A stretch of DNA of 64,000 nucleotides from Salinisphaera sp. G21_0 (GCF_017744115.1 NZ_JAGHQW010000018.1:38784-102783); one strand, 5' to 3'; positions 48,529 to 59,262 are shown, counted from the stretch's first letter. The notes: a model not told the origin generated them from the sequence alone. Translations and numbers: made by a program.

Positions 48529-48798
48529 AAAGCCTCCGGAATCTTACGCCCAAAAAAAAATGTGCAGATGTGACACCACGCACCGGTGATAGTTCAGCGT
48601 TTCAATCACTTCAATAATAGGCCTGCCTTGTTTGCCATCTCACCAGTTGTTTTCAATCTCACAGGCAGCAATAGCAGATTATTTCTCTGCATCTAAAATG
48701 AATTGTTCAGTAAACCAATATGGATGAAGAATGCTGCCGGTTTCGCTAAACTAGCGCGCGAATTTAACCAGACTGGATTCTCAGGAGCAAAGATTCCC

Positions 48799-50799
48799 AT
48801 GTCCTCACGTCGTGAGCTTGCCAATGCCATTCGCGCCCTCAGCATGGACGCCGTACAAAAAGCCAAATCCGGTCATCCCGGTGCCCCCATGGGGATGGCT
48901 GATATTGCTGAAGTGCTGTGGCGCGACTATATGAATCACAACCCCGCCAATCCAGAGTGGGTGGATCGTGACCGTTTTGTGTTGTCCAATGGCCATGGTT
49001 CCATGCTGATCTATTCCCTGCTGCACCTGACCGGGTATGACCTGGGCATGGATGACCTGAAAAACTTCCGTCAGCTGCACTCCAAAACGGCGGGCCATCC
49101 CGAGTATGGTTATGCTCCGGGCATTGAAACCACCACCGGTCCACTGGGCCAGGGCATCGCCAATGCCGTTGGTATGGCCGCCGCCGAGAAGGCACTGGCC
49201 GCTCAGTTCAACAAGCCTGGCCACGATATTGTTGACCACCATACCTACGTCTTTATGGGTGATGGCTGCATGATGGAGGGTATCTCCCATGAAGTTTGCT
49301 CCCTGGCGGGCACCCTGGGCCTGGGCAAACTGGTGGCATTTTACGATGACAACGGCATCTCCATTGATGGTGAAGTGGAAGGCTGGTTCACCGACGACAC
49401 CGTCAAGCGCTTTGAAGCTTACAACTGGCATGTCATTCCGGCGGTTGACGGTCACGACCCTGAAGCGATCAAAGCCGCCATCGAAGCCGCCCGCGCCGAA
49501 CAGGACAAACCCACGCTGATCTGCTGTAAAACCATTATCGGCTTTGGTTCACCCAACAAAGCCGGTAAAGAGGAGTGCCACGGCGCTCCGTTAGGCGATG
49601 ACGAGATCAAGCTGACCCGCGAGCGTCTCGGCTGGCAACACGCACCGTTTGAAGTGCCTGCTGACATCTACAACCAGTGGAATGCCACAGCAGCCGGTGC
49701 CATCAAAGAAAGCGCCTGGAATGAAAAGTTCGCAGCCTATCAGGCCCAATACCCGGAGCTTGCAGCAGAATTTACCCGTCGCCAGAAAGGTGACCTGCCC
49801 GCTGACTTCGCCGAAAAGGCATCGGCTTATATCAAGTCCTGCCAACAGGAAGGTGAAAAGATCGCCAGTCGCAAGGCCTCCCAGAACACTCTGAACGCTT
49901 ATGGCCCGATCCTTCCGGAACTGCTTGGTGGTTCCGCAGACCTGGCGGGCTCCAACCTGACCCTGTGGAGCGGTTCCAAAGGCATCAAGCGTGATGATGC
50001 TGATGGCAACTACCTGTTTTACGGCGTCCGTGAATTCGGCATGACCGCCATGATGAGCGGTATTGCCCTGCACGGTGGTTTCATTCCTTACGGCGCAACC
50101 TTCCTGGTCTTTATGGAATATGCCTGCAACGCTGTCCGTATGGCCGCGCTGATGAAACAGCGCTCAATCCTGGTCTACACCCATGACTCCATCGGCCTGG
50201 GTGAAGATGGTCCAACCCACCAGCCTATTGAACAAATCGCCAGCCTGCGCATGACACCGAACATGAATGCATGGCGTCCGTGTGACACGGTAGAATCTGC
50301 CGTCGCCTGGAAACATGCCATCGAACGTGTTGATGGACCAAGTGCCCTGATCTTCTCCCGTCAGGGTCTGCCATGCATGGCCAGAACCGATGAACAGATT
50401 GCCCGGGTTGAACGGGGTGGTTACATCCTGAAAGAGTGTGAAGGTACACCTGAGCTGATTCTGATAGCTACCGGCTCAGAAGTACAACTGGCTATGAACG
50501 CCGAGGCTGCTCTCTCTGCACAGGGACACAAAGTACGTGTGGTCTCCATGCCATCGACGGATGTATTTGATGCCCAGGATGCCGGGTACAAACAGTCCGT
50601 CCTGCCCCTGGAAGTGCCTGCACGTATTGCGATTGAAGCCGCTGCTGCTGACTTCTGGTACAAGTACGTTGGCCTGGATGGCCGCATCATCGGCATGACT
50701 ACCTACGGTGAGTCCGCTCCGGCAGAAGACCTGTTCCCATACTTTGGCTTTACTGTTGACAATATCGTGGCAATCGCTGAAGAACTGCTGGGAGGCTGA
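48799..50799 (+). CDS. tkt: Transketolase
   Basis: A thiamine-diphosphate enzyme of the pentose phosphate pathway that moves two-carbon units between sugar phosphates. 666 residues from the ATG at 48799, which has AGGAG upstream and gives the family start [14 protein letters not shown]; the frame is open further upstream without homology. Blocks: [12 protein letters not shown] near 22, [12 protein letters not shown] near 155, and [11 protein letters not shown] near 475. The last codons GGA GGC TGA are the first nine bases of a palindromic element, so two Gly residues and the stop come from the insertion. Confidence 0.97.
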   Translation: MSSRRELANAIRALSMDAVQKAKSGHPGAPMGMADIAEVLWRDYMNHNPANPEWVDRDRFVLSNGHGSMLIYSLLHLTGYDLGMDDLKNFRQLHSKTAGHPEYGYAPGIETTTGPLGQGIANAVGMAAAEKALAAQFNKPGHDIVDHHTYVFMGDGCMMEGISHEVCSLAGTLGLGKLVAFYDDNGISIDGEVEGWFTDDTVKRFEAYNWHVIPAVDGHDPEAIKAAIEAARAEQDKPTLICCKTIIGFGSPNKAGKEECHGAPLGDDEIKLTRERLGWQHAPFEVPADIYNQWNATAAGAIKESAWNEKFAAYQAQYPELAAEFTRRQKGDLPADFAEKASAYIKSCQQEGEKIASRKASQNTLNAYGPILPELLGGSADLAGSNLTLWSGSKGIKRDDADGNYLFYGVREFGMTAMMSGIALHGGFIPYGATFLVFMEYACNAVRMAALMKQRSILVYTHDSIGLGEDGPTHQPIEQIASLRMTPNMNAWRPCDTVESAVAWKHAIERVDGPSALIFSRQGLPCMARTDEQIARVERGGYILKECEGTPELILIATGSEVQLAMNAEAALSAQGHKVRVVSMPSTDVFDAQDAGYKQSVLPLEVPARIAIEAAAADFWYKYVGLDGRIIGMTTYGESAPAEDLFPYFGFTVDNIVAIAEELLGG

Positions 50800-50987
50800 C
50801 CGAGAATAGCGCCCGTCCAGGAGGCTGACCGAGAATAGCGCCCTTAGCGAGGATGGCAGAAAATTGAGGATAAAAAGTCGGAAATTTTTAGACCAATTTG
50901 CTGCCACCGCACGACTGCATGGATGCAGGAGCTAGAGCAACGCAGGAGCAGTTGCCGCGTAGGGCAGCCTATTCTCGGACAGCCTCC
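50791..50987. repeat. Palindromic element, first family, with doubled left end
   Basis: GGAGGCTGACCGAGAATAGC occurs twice at the left (50791 and 50820), then the body with the 49-bp core in reverse (50909-50957), and the right end CTATTCTCGGACAGCCTCC. The outer left copy supplies the tkt stop codon. The doubled end suggests a partial second insertion or an end duplication. Confidence 0.85.
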
Positions 50988-51339
50988 CAAGTTAAATCCA
51001 TTCAGCCATCCCGGTAAAGGGATGGCTGTCCTCTCATCGTTGAAAACGACCATCTGCGCTATTGGCCTTTTTTCCTCACTATCCCAACTTGCCATCCGGT
51101 ACCCATGCAGGTTTAATTCAGCTCTTTTAAAATAAAACATTTCAATCTGACAATGTCGTCTTATTTCCCCCGGGTGGGCCTTGCGGCAAAACGGAACAAC
51201 CAAAGTTCATACCCGTGAACAACCGTTTACCCATCATGCCCGCTGCCAATCATTTGGCTATTGGTCCAATATTCAACAGATTCATCGGCATACAACGAGT
51301 ATTTGCGGTTCTTTTTATTTATCTACAGGATTGGCAACA
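50988..51339. other. Intergenic region upstream of speE
   Basis: No gene is supported. A frame open upstream of speE to 51181 lacks family features. The stretch probably carries the speE-speA promoter; no clear regulatory motif was identified. Confidence 0.4.
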
Positions 51340-52215
51340 ATGCACTGCGAAGATACCTATCAGGAAACACTGTATTCAGGCTATGGACAGAATTTTTCGA
51401 TTGACCGGCTGCTGTTTGAAGATCACACCGAACACCAGCATCTGATCATCTTTGAGAACCGGTTCTTTGGCCGCATCATGGCCTTGGACGGCGTGATTCA
51501 AACCACCGAAAAAGACGAGTTTATCTACCATGAAATGCTGACCCATGTGCCCATCCTGGCCCATGGCAAGGTAAAGCGTGTACTGATTATTGGCGGTGGT
51601 GATGGCGGTATGCTCAGGGAAGTACTCCGGCATAAATCCGTTGAACAGGTCACCATGGTGGAAATTGACCGGGCTGTGGTCGATCTCTGCCGCCAGTGGC
51701 TGCCGAATCATTGTGCCGGGGCCTATGATGACCCGAGGGTTAACCTGGTGATTGAGGATGGCGTCCGGTTCGTCAACAATCACGGAATCGCTGACCATAG
51801 CTTCGATGTGATTATCTCTGACTGCACCGACCCTATCGGTCCCGGGGAAGTCTTGTTCTCCTCTGAATTTTATCGGGGATGCAAACGACTTCTGACTGAT
51901 AAAGGCATTTTCGTTGCCCAAAACGGGGTACCGTTTATGCAGTTGAATGAGGTAACAACCACCGCTCATCGTCTGGCCAGCTATGTATCGGACCTGCATT
52001 TTTACAGTGCCGCCGTTCCCACCTACGCCTGTGGCATTATGACCTTTGCCTGGGGCACCGATGACCTCAAAGCCCGTCATACCCCCCTGGTCGAACTCGA
52101 AGCAAGGTTTGCCCTCAGCGGTATTACCACGCGCTACTATACTCCATCGGTCCATCAGGCAGCTTTCGCCCTGCCCCGTTACATTGAAACAGCTATATCA
52201 GAAGCAATGGCGTAA
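51340..52215 (+). CDS. speE: Spermidine synthase (aminopropyltransferase)
   Basis: Transfers the aminopropyl group of decarboxylated S-adenosylmethionine to putrescine. 291 residues from the ATG at 51340 with ACAGGA nine bases upstream; E. coli SpeE has 288. Blocks: [24 protein letters not shown] (in parts, about 45-68), [15 protein letters not shown] near 81-95, and [16 protein letters not shown] near 157-172 (in parts). First gene of a three-gene polyamine operon with speA and an AdoMet decarboxylase. Confidence 0.95.
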   Translation: MHCEDTYQETLYSGYGQNFSIDRLLFEDHTEHQHLIIFENRFFGRIMALDGVIQTTEKDEFIYHEMLTHVPILAHGKVKRVLIIGGGDGGMLREVLRHKSVEQVTMVEIDRAVVDLCRQWLPNHCAGAYDDPRVNLVIEDGVRFVNNHGIADHSFDVIISDCTDPIGPGEVLFSSEFYRGCKRLLTDKGIFVAQNGVPFMQLNEVTTTAHRLASYVSDLHFYSAAVPTYACGIMTFAWGTDDLKARHTPLVELEARFALSGITTRYYTPSVHQAAFALPRYIETAISEAMA

Positions 52216-52252
52216 AAACAGTAAGACAGCCTCCCGGGGGTTAAGGCAGGTA

Positions 52253-54271
52253 ATGGCGAAAAAAACAGAGTTAACAAATACAACACCAGCCGGGAGCAGC
52301 GATGAGACTGAAGCGTTAACCGCCAGAGATCCGCAATATTCTGGCAATAAGGATCGCGACGGGTGGAACCTTGATAAGGCACGCTCCACCTATAACATCC
52401 GTTTCTGGAGCCAGAATCATTTTGATTTGAACGATCAGGGTCATGTCACGGTCAATATCAAAGGCACGCCACCGGTTGAACTGAGTACCATTGCCAGTCA
52501 GCTGAACCGTCAGGGCGTATCCCTGCCGGTACTGGTGCGTTTTCCGCAGATTATCCATCAGCGTCTGGATAATCTGTGCCACGCCTTTAACCGGGCCATC
52601 CGTGATTACGGTTACAACCATCGATACCTGGCCGTTTACCCGGTCAAGGTCAACCAGCAGCGGACGGTGGTGGAAGATATTTTGAACAGTCAGTCCTCCA
52701 GCAAACATCCACAGCTGGGCCTGGAGTCTGGTAGCAAACCGGAACTGCTGGCGGTTCTGGCCCTGGCCAAACGGGCCAGCTCAGTGATTATCTGTAATGG
52801 CTACAAAGACCGGGAGTATATTCGCCTGGCCCTGATCGGGGAAAAGCTGGGTCATCAGGTTTTTATTGTTCTGGAAAAGCTCACCGAACTGGACATGGTG
52901 CTCAGTGAAGCGGCCAGTCTGGGTGTTCAGCCCCGTCTGGGTCTTCGGGTACGTCTGGCTTTTCAGGGTAAAGGCAAGTGGCAGGCCAGTGGTGGGGAGA
53001 AATCCAAGTTCGGTCTTTGCGCCAGCCAGGTGCTCCATGCGGTGGAACGGTTAAAACAGGCTCAGCAACAGGAGTCTCTGCAGCTCCTGCACTTCCACCT
53101 GGGTTCCCAGATCGCCAATATCCAGGATGTGCGCAAGGGTGTCAGTGAATGTGGCCGCCTTTATGCCCAGTTGCACTGTATGGGCTTGCCGATCCGGTTT
53201 GTTGATGTGGGCGGCGGCCTGGCGGTGGACTACGAAGGTACTCGCAGTCAGAGTTCCTGCTCCATGAACTACAGCCTGCAGGAGTACGCCAACAATATCG
53301 TCTTCACCCTGGGCGATATCTGCCAGCAGTACGACCTGCCGGTTCCGGGTATTATTTCCGAGTCGGGCCGACATCTGGTAGCACACCACGCGGTGCTGAT
53401 TACCGATATCCTGGGGGTGGAAAGCTATGAACCGGAAGTACTGACGCCACCCACCGGGGATGCGCCCCTTCTGCTGCATAATATGTGGAGTTCCTGGCAA
53501 GACCTGAGTCATAGCCGGGGTGAACGCGCCCTGACAGAGATTTATCACGACAGCCAGGCTGACCTGGCAGAAGTCCATGCCCAGTTTGCCATGGGACTGT
53601 TGGGGCTTGAGCACCGGGCCTGGGCAGAAAACACCAGCCTGCGTCTCTGCCACGAACTGAAAGCAAGGCTCTCCCCCGACAACCGGGCCCATCGCCCGCT
53701 GATTGATGAACTCAGTGACAAACTGGCGGACAAGTTCTATGTGAACTTCTCCCTGTTTCAATCCCTGCCCGATGCCTGGGGTATTGATCAGATCTTTCCG
53801 GTCATGCCCCTGTCCGGCCTGAATCGCCCACCAAGCCGCCGGGCGGTGATGCTGGATATCACCTGTGACTCCGATGGCGTCATTAATCAATATGTTGACG
53901 GCCAGGGCATAGAAACCACCCTGCCAGTGCCTCAATGGCAGCCGGAAGAACCGTTCCTGATCGGTATTTTCATGGTGGGTGCCTACCAGGAAATTCTTGG
54001 GAATATGCACAACCTGTTCGGGGATACCGATGTGGCCTCGGTCCACATCAATGGGCAGGGAGAAGTGGAAGTCACCGGGTACCAGGCGGGCGACACCGTG
54101 GAAAAGGTGATGCGTTATGTCAACCTGCAGCCGGAAAGCTTTCTCCGCACCTACCGACAGCTGGTCAGGGAAAGCCTGCCACCAGGACAACAGCGTGCCA
54201 TACTGGCGGAACTGGAATCAGGGCTCCGGGGCTACACCTACCTGGAGTTTATTGGAGGGAGCCTGCCGTGA
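52253..54271 (+). CDS. speA: Biosynthetic arginine decarboxylase
   Basis: A PLP enzyme that turns arginine into agmatine, the first step of the arginine route to putrescine. 672 residues from the ATG at 52253. Blocks: [15 protein letters not shown] near 43, the PLP-lysine region [10 protein letters not shown] near 128, [15 protein letters not shown] near 152, and [16 protein letters not shown] near 320. 37 bp after speE; that gap contains GACAGCCTCCC, a scrap of a palindromic element end. The stop overlaps the next start by one base, so translation is coupled. The agmatine-to-putrescine enzyme is not in the window. Confidence 0.96.
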   Translation: MAKKTELTNTTPAGSSDETEALTARDPQYSGNKDRDGWNLDKARSTYNIRFWSQNHFDLNDQGHVTVNIKGTPPVELSTIASQLNRQGVSLPVLVRFPQIIHQRLDNLCHAFNRAIRDYGYNHRYLAVYPVKVNQQRTVVEDILNSQSSSKHPQLGLESGSKPELLAVLALAKRASSVIICNGYKDREYIRLALIGEKLGHQVFIVLEKLTELDMVLSEAASLGVQPRLGLRVRLAFQGKGKWQASGGEKSKFGLCASQVLHAVERLKQAQQQESLQLLHFHLGSQIANIQDVRKGVSECGRLYAQLHCMGLPIRFVDVGGGLAVDYEGTRSQSSCSMNYSLQEYANNIVFTLGDICQQYDLPVPGIISESGRHLVAHHAVLITDILGVESYEPEVLTPPTGDAPLLLHNMWSSWQDLSHSRGERALTEIYHDSQADLAEVHAQFAMGLLGLEHRAWAENTSLRLCHELKARLSPDNRAHRPLIDELSDKLADKFYVNFSLFQSLPDAWGIDQIFPVMPLSGLNRPPSRRAVMLDITCDSDGVINQYVDGQGIETTLPVPQWQPEEPFLIGIFMVGAYQEILGNMHNLFGDTDVASVHINGQGEVEVTGYQAGDTVEKVMRYVNLQPESFLRTYRQLVRESLPPGQQRAILAELESGLRGYTYLEFIGGSLP

Positions 54272-55236
54272 TGTTTTTTGAAGGCTCAGAAAAAAAAATA
54301 GAGATCGTCACCAGCCCGGAATGGATTTCCCTGAGGGCCCTGGGCAGAAGCTTCTGGGCACAGATGGTGGCCAGAGCCCGGGCCGACATCCTGGCCATTC
54401 TCAGCAACCAACACTGTGACGCTTATCTATTGTCGGAGTCCAGCCTGTTTGTCTGGCATGACCGGTTTCTGATGCTTACCTGTGGCACCACTACCCTGGT
54501 GGATGCAGCCCTCTACTTCTTTGAACAGACCCCTCTGGAGCATATCCGCTGCGCCCGATTCCAGCGTAAAAATGAGTACCAGCCCCATCTTCAGAAGACT
54601 TCCTTTATAGACGACGTTGACCGACTGAGCCAGCGTGTACCCGGCTGTGCTTTTCGTCTGGGCTATCTGGATGGCCATCATAACTATGTATTCCATCTGG
54701 ACAAGCCCTATGTACCAGCGATTGATGACACCACCAGCGAACTGCTGATGTACCATATCCGGGGGAAAAATGCCGACGAACTGCGCTGTGAGCACCAGAG
54801 GATTAAAGACATTCGTCGCCTGCTTAAACTGAACAAGCTGTTTCCGGGCTTTGCCCTGAGCGACTGGCTGTTTACACCCTGTGGTTACTCCCTGAATGCT
54901 ATTCGGGGCAACCGCTATGCCACCATCCATATCACACCGCATAAAAACAGCTCATACGTCAGTTTTGCCACCAACCTTGATCTGGCCAACTCACCGATTG
55001 TCGCCATACTGCTGAAACAACTGAACCCCGGCTGCTGGGATCTGATCGGTTTTAATGCCCGGTGGCCAGAAGAGGTGCTGGCGGAAAATACGCCATACCA
55101 ATGTCTTTCAACCTGTGAAATTCAATTAAGCTGTGGCTATTGTATGAGCTTCAATCACTTCCAGCACCCGGATCACAGGAAAGTGGCGGCAGAAAAATTA
55201 TCACCAGAGAAGCAACCGGCAGTAAATGCATGGTAA
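54271..55236 (+). CDS. S-adenosylmethionine decarboxylase, eukaryotic-type (pyruvoyl enzyme)
   Basis: Supplies decarboxylated AdoMet for SpeE. A 321-residue protein matching the plant/animal class rather than bacterial SpeD. Conserved points: FFEGSEKKIE at the N-terminus (E4, E7), YLLSESSLFV with the self-cleavage site E56-S57, TCGTT with C71 exactly 14 residues after S57, CGYSLNAI, TIHITPH and YVSFATNL. These correspond to human E8, E11, S68, C82, S229 and H243 as I recall them. All processing and catalytic residues seem present, so an active pyruvoyl enzyme is expected. The ATG overlaps the speA TGA. A longer upstream frame lies inside speA and is not used. Confidence 0.88.
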   Translation: MFFEGSEKKIEIVTSPEWISLRALGRSFWAQMVARARADILAILSNQHCDAYLLSESSLFVWHDRFLMLTCGTTTLVDAALYFFEQTPLEHIRCARFQRKNEYQPHLQKTSFIDDVDRLSQRVPGCAFRLGYLDGHHNYVFHLDKPYVPAIDDTTSELLMYHIRGKNADELRCEHQRIKDIRRLLKLNKLFPGFALSDWLFTPCGYSLNAIRGNRYATIHITPHKNSSYVSFATNLDLANSPIVAILLKQLNPGCWDLIGFNARWPEEVLAENTPYQCLSTCEIQLSCGYCMSFNHFQHPDHRKVAAEKLSPEKQPAVNAW

Positions 55237-55529
55237 GTACTATTTGTACAAGTGTACTTTTCTATTTATCGCTTAATGCTTTTATGAAAGAATTATTTAT
55301 AGCCGTATAAACTATAAATTGATGCCGTTAGCTGTCCGTTACCGACCATTGCTTTAGCGGGCAAGACGTTCCCTCATAAACAACAAACCAGTGTCGTGCA
55401 TTTCTTTGGCACTACAGCGGTTCGGCTGTTAAGCCAGACAATTTTTATGTAAATGCAGCCACCGCCATTTCGGGACAAAAACCTTTTGCAACCCAAACTC
55501 CTGGCTGCCCGGAAATATGGGCCTGAAAA

Positions 55530-56765
55530 ATGACAACGTCAACTCATCTGGTAACAGAGGACAGGGGCGAGCGCTTATTCCTGATTCTGACCCTGGGGGC
55601 GCTAACAGCACTTGGGCCGCTGGCCATTGACCTTTACCTGCCCGCCATGCCCGCCATCGCAAAAAGCATGGGGGAGCCATTAAGCCGGATACAGTACACA
55701 CTGAGTGCCTATACCATTGGCTTTGCCATAAGCCAGCTGGTTTGTGGACCGTTATCGGACCGGTTCGGCCGGAGAACGGTCATGTTCCCGGGCATCATCT
55801 TCTATATCCTGACCAATATCCTTGCCGCCCTGTGTACCAGCGCCACCCAGCTGATTATTGTCCGGGTACTGCAGGCGATGGGCGGAGCGGCCATTATGGT
55901 GACGATTCCGGCCATGATCCGGGATCTGTTCCCCAGGGAACAGGTAGCCAAAGCACTGTCATCCATTCTCATGGTCATGACCGTGGCACCACTGGCTGCG
56001 CCACTGCTGGGCGGGCAGATTCTCAAGTTCTTTGGCTGGCAAAGCCTGTTTATCTTTCTGGCGATAACCGCCTGCCTGTCATTCATTCTGGCCTTTTTCC
56101 GGGTTAAGGAGACATTGCCCGATGAAGACCGGCTGATGGTGTCGCCAGTACAGCTGGCACTGAACTATGCCAACATCCTGAAAAACCGGGAAGCCATTGG
56201 CTGTATTCTCTGCCATGCCTTTTTCTTTGGTGGCATGTTTGCGTTTATTTCCGGCTCTCCCTTCGTCTACATTGAGCTGTTTGGCATCCCCGCTGAACAG
56301 TATGGGCTGCTCTTTGCCATTAACATCCTGGCCATGGGGATCACCAATATGGTGAATATCCGCCTGGTTGAGCAGTTCAAACTGTTTACGATTCTGCGCT
56401 CAGGCAGCCTGATTGCAGCGGTCTCTGCACTTATGCTCCTGCTTAACACGGTTACTGGCTTTGGCAGCCTGCCCGGACTGATGATCCCAATTGCCTGCTA
56501 TATCGCCTGTATTGGCTTTACGGGTCCTAACTCCAACGCTCTGGCCCTGGCCCACTTTCCAAAATCAGCCGGAACAGCAAACGCCCTGGCAGGCGCAGTG
56601 CGCTTTACCATGGGGGGAGTAGCCTCTGCTTTGGTCGGTTACTTGCATGATGGAACAGCCATTCCCATGGCAGCGGTGATGGCTGGTTGCGGAATACTCT
56701 CTATTGCTTCACTGTTGCTGGTAAAGAAAGAAGGAGAAATGGAAGCGACTGTAACGGTAGGTTAA
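55530..56765 (+). CDS. MFS drug exporter, Bcr/CflA family
   Basis: A 411-residue inner membrane protein with 12 predicted segments. It carries the family motifs DLYLPAMPAIAKSMG after segment 1, and LVCGPLSDRFGRRTVM between segments 2 and 3 (MFS motif A), plus the motif-C-type APLAAPLLGGQIL in segment 5. Bcr/CflA members export bicyclomycin, chloramphenicol or related compounds by proton antiport. Its 3' end (about the last 60 bp) is copied twice further right at 58080 and 61044, marking the edge of a duplicated unit. Confidence 0.93.
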   Translation: MTTSTHLVTEDRGERLFLILTLGALTALGPLAIDLYLPAMPAIAKSMGEPLSRIQYTLSAYTIGFAISQLVCGPLSDRFGRRTVMFPGIIFYILTNILAALCTSATQLIIVRVLQAMGGAAIMVTIPAMIRDLFPREQVAKALSSILMVMTVAPLAAPLLGGQILKFFGWQSLFIFLAITACLSFILAFFRVKETLPDEDRLMVSPVQLALNYANILKNREAIGCILCHAFFFGGMFAFISGSPFVYIELFGIPAEQYGLLFAINILAMGITNMVNIRLVEQFKLFTILRSGSLIAAVSALMLLLNTVTGFGSLPGLMIPIACYIACIGFTGPNSNALALAHFPKSAGTANALAGAVRFTMGGVASALVGYLHDGTAIPMAAVMAGCGILSIASLLLVKKEGEMEATVTVG

Positions 56766-56782
56766 GGCTGACCGAGAATTGC

Positions 56783-56806
56783 CCCTGAACTTTCTCTGGT
56801 TCAGGG
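56783..56806. terminator. Hairpin between exporter gene and paralog array
   Basis: CCCTGAAC pairs with GTTCAGGG around an 8-base loop, between two convergent stops. The same hairpin recurs at 58160-58183 and near 61110-61133, each time before the stop of a type B array gene. Confidence 0.6.
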
Positions 56807-56833
56807 ACACTGAAATAGCCCACTCACTCACAT

Positions 56834-57849
56834 TTACGGTGTGGTTTGTGCAAAAATATTTCTACATTTCTGCACAGCTTTAGCTGCTTTTGACATACTG
56901 CGTTGCAGCTCTTCATCTGCCCGGATCAGTTCAGCAATGACACTTTTGTTAATGCGGGATAACAGCGAATCAAAAGCATCCAGATGCTCCTTCATTATTG
57001 CTCTCTCAATATCTGAAACCGGATCTGGTACGCGAATTGACCTGTCTGGTAGAACAAAGGATTTCAGGTTATCTTTAATGTTATCAAGATCCGCCATCAG
57101 TTTAAGAGTGTGATTCTGTTGCACCTCAGACACTTCCTTCAGCTGTTTATACTCCCTTTCTAACAACGCAATCTTTTCAGATTTATCAATACGCTGGTGA
57201 TCATTAATAATCAATTGGTCTACGCGTAAAAGTTGTGCCAATTCCAGAAAGAGCTTGTCATCAAATGGTTCTTTAGTTTTTAGAATATCCAATTGCTTCC
57301 TGGGATTAAAAAGATCGGGACAGTTTGTTAAGCAATGGATAAATATGTGATTAAGAACTATACCAACTTCTCCTTGCCCGCGGTGCAATTCGAGCTTACA
57401 CGTCTCCAGATCATCTAAACCCGGTCTAACCGGTGTCGGCGCGCCCCTGTAAACCGGGCTTGTCGTATAATTGGAGGAGTATGGGTCTTGTGGGTGGCCA
57501 ACTGACTGAGCGGTTCTGACTGATCTGTGCTACACAGTTCGACTGCGCCTGTATCATCAGGATCATCTGACAATGACTGCAGGCTTGCCCCTGATGGATC
57601 CACGTTATTGTGACTATTGCCAAACAGCAGGGATAATCCGGACACCGCGAAAATCGCGCCACATACCGCAGCCACAACATAGAAGCCAGTGGACAGGGCA
57701 GCCACAGCGGCTACTCCCGAGACAAAACAGGGCACTGCTTTAAGTACTTTAATAGCGCGACCAAGCCAGCGGCCAGAACCAGTAGATGCCGGATCATCTT
57801 GAGCAGCTCCCAAGCTATTTGGGGGGGTTATCGGGGCTTCAGAGATCAT
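56834..57849 (-). pseudogene. Array member 0: type A/type B chimera with a frameshift
   Basis: From the ATG at 57849 the first ~130 residues are type A (CFVSGVAAVAALSTGFYVV hairpin, then VELCSTDQSEP). Near 57471-57477 one base is missing: the complete type A gene at 62474-63547 reads ATCGGCAGGAG where this one reads ATTGGAGGAG. Corrected, the frame continues through RGAPTPVRPGLDDLETCK into a type B C-terminal half (GEVGIVLNHIF, KEPFDDKLFLELAQLL, and the terminal AVQKCRNIFAQTTP). The gene is therefore a fusion made by deletion between neighbouring B and A genes, then broken by the single-base loss, unless that is a sequencing error. Confidence 0.8.
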
Positions 57850-57967
57850 AAATTATATTCCTTTATTACTTTAGAATGCCCTTATTAGAGTGTGCAGCTG
57901 TTAAAAAGTTTTATTTATGAAAAAAAATAATTGCTGCTGCAACAAGCCCCGGCTGGAGGAATGCCTG

Positions 57968-58064
57968 GGAGGCTGTCCGAGAATAGCGCCCGTCTAGGCA
58001 ACCCCGTAGCGGGGATGGCAGAAAATTGAGGATAAAAAGTCGGAAATTTTTAGTGAATAGTGGT
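57968..58064. repeat. Half copy of the first-family palindromic element
   Basis: It starts GGAGGCTGTCCGAGAATAGC and ends in the reverse of AACCACTATTCACTAAAAAT, the same truncation point as the half copy at 30637-30723. It lies in the 351-bp gap between array members 0 and 1, right before a copy of the exporter gene tail. Confidence 0.8.
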
Positions 58065-58079
58065 TATATTTACTAAATG

Positions 58080-58141
58080 TTGCTTCACTGTTACTGGTAA
58101 AGAAAGAAGGAGAAATGGAAGCGCCTGTAACGGTAGGTTAA
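58080..58141 (+). pseudogene. Duplicated 3' tail of the exporter gene (copy 1)
   Basis: It repeats the last codons of the Bcr/CflA-type gene (TTGCTTCACTGTTACTGGTA, then AAGAAGGAGAAATGGAAGC, to the TAA) with few changes. It has no start and is not a gene. Confidence 0.85.
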
Positions 58142-58200
58142 GGATGACCGAGAATTGGTCCCTGAACTTTCTCTGGTTCAGGGACGCTGAAATAGACCAC

Positions 58201-59262
58201 TCACGACCATTTACGGAGTGGTTTGTGCAAAATATTTCTACATTTCTGGACAGCTTCAGCTGCGTCTGACATCCTGCGTTTCAGTTCTTCATCAGCCTGG
58301 ATCAGTTCAGCAATGGCACTTTTGTTAATGCGGGATAATAGCGAATCAAAAGCATCCACATGCTCCTTCATTGTTGCTATATCAATATCTGAAACTGAAT
58401 CAGATTCGCTAATTAACCTGTCTGGTAGAACAAAGGCATGCAGGTTCTGATAAATGTTCCCGAAATCCGTCTTTAGTTTACAAATACTATTCCGTTGCAA
58501 CTCAGGCACTTCCTCCAACTGTTTATACGCCCTTTCTAACAACGCAATCTTTTCAGATTTATCAATACGCTGGTGATCATTAATAATCGATTGCTCTACG
58601 CGTAAAAGTTGTGCCAATTCCAGAAAGAGCCTGTCATCAAATGGTTCTTTAGCTTTTAGAATATCCAATTGTTCCCTGGGATGAGTCAGATCGGGAAAGT
58701 CTGTTAAGCAATCGAGTAATATGTGATTAAAAACTATACCAACTTCATCTTGCCCGCGGCACAATTTAGTCTTACACGTCTCCAAGTCAGCTAAACCCGG
58801 TTTATAGCGATTACCGGGGCTTTCATTCCCCCTCTCTGACCTCGTTGTATTAATGAAGTTCGGTATAACATAATCATGCTCCCTGAAATGAGCAGAGATA
58901 CTTTCGTAAGTAGAGTTACGTGTTATCGGACAAGTACCTATATAACCGAGAACTTCTTCTTTATCACCATCATCTGTCGGTGATTGGGAATCGGACTCTG
59001 AAGCATCCTCAGCTTGATTAATATTGTCAAACAGCGAGGGTATTGCTGGCACAACGAAAACTGCCCCCAATAACGTTGCCACAAGATAAACGCCTGTTGC
59101 CAGAATCACGACAGGCAAAGCGACTACTCCCGAGACAAAAAGGCCCACTGCCTTAAGTACCTTGATCGCTCGCCCCTTCCAAGAGCCAGAATCAGAAGAT
59201 ACCGGATCATTTTGAGGAGCTCTCAAGCTATTTGGGGGGGTTGTAGGGTTTCCGGAGATCAT
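58201..59262 (-). CDS. Array member 1, type B: Inc-like hydrophobic-hairpin protein
   Basis: A 353-residue protein of unknown function. Polar N-terminus of about 30 residues, opening MISGNPTTPPNSL as in its type B paralog. Residues about 35-55 and 56-78 form two adjacent hydrophobic lobes (LFVSGVVALPVVILA and YLVATLLGAVFVVP). An acidic linker (ASESDSQSP) and a helical C-terminal region with coiled-coil potential follow (KIALLERAYKQLEEV; DAFDSLLSRINKSAIAELI). No classic signal peptide. ATG at 59262 with AAAGGA upstream, as in every member. The bilobed hydrophobic domain recalls chlamydial inclusion membrane proteins; sequence homology to them is not claimed. Confidence 0.75.
   Translation of the reverse strand: MISGNPTTPPNSLRAPQNDPVSSDSGSWKGRAIKVLKAVGLFVSGVVALPVVILATGVYLVATLLGAVFVVPAIPSLFDNINQAEDASESDSQSPTDDGDKEEVLGYIGTCPITRNSTYESISAHFREHDYVIPNFINTTRSERGNESPGNRYKPGLADLETCKTKLCRGQDEVGIVFNHILLDCLTDFPDLTHPREQLDILKAKEPFDDRLFLELAQLLRVEQSIINDHQRIDKSEKIALLERAYKQLEEVPELQRNSICKLKTDFGNIYQNLHAFVLPDRLISESDSVSDIDIATMKEHVDAFDSLLSRINKSAIAELIQADEELKRRMSDAAEAVQKCRNILHKPLRKWS

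Noticed and set aside
56834..57388. A separate short gene starting inside the chimeric array member
   Set aside because: No proper start or ribosome-binding site; the frame is the continuation of the upstream gene after a one-base loss.
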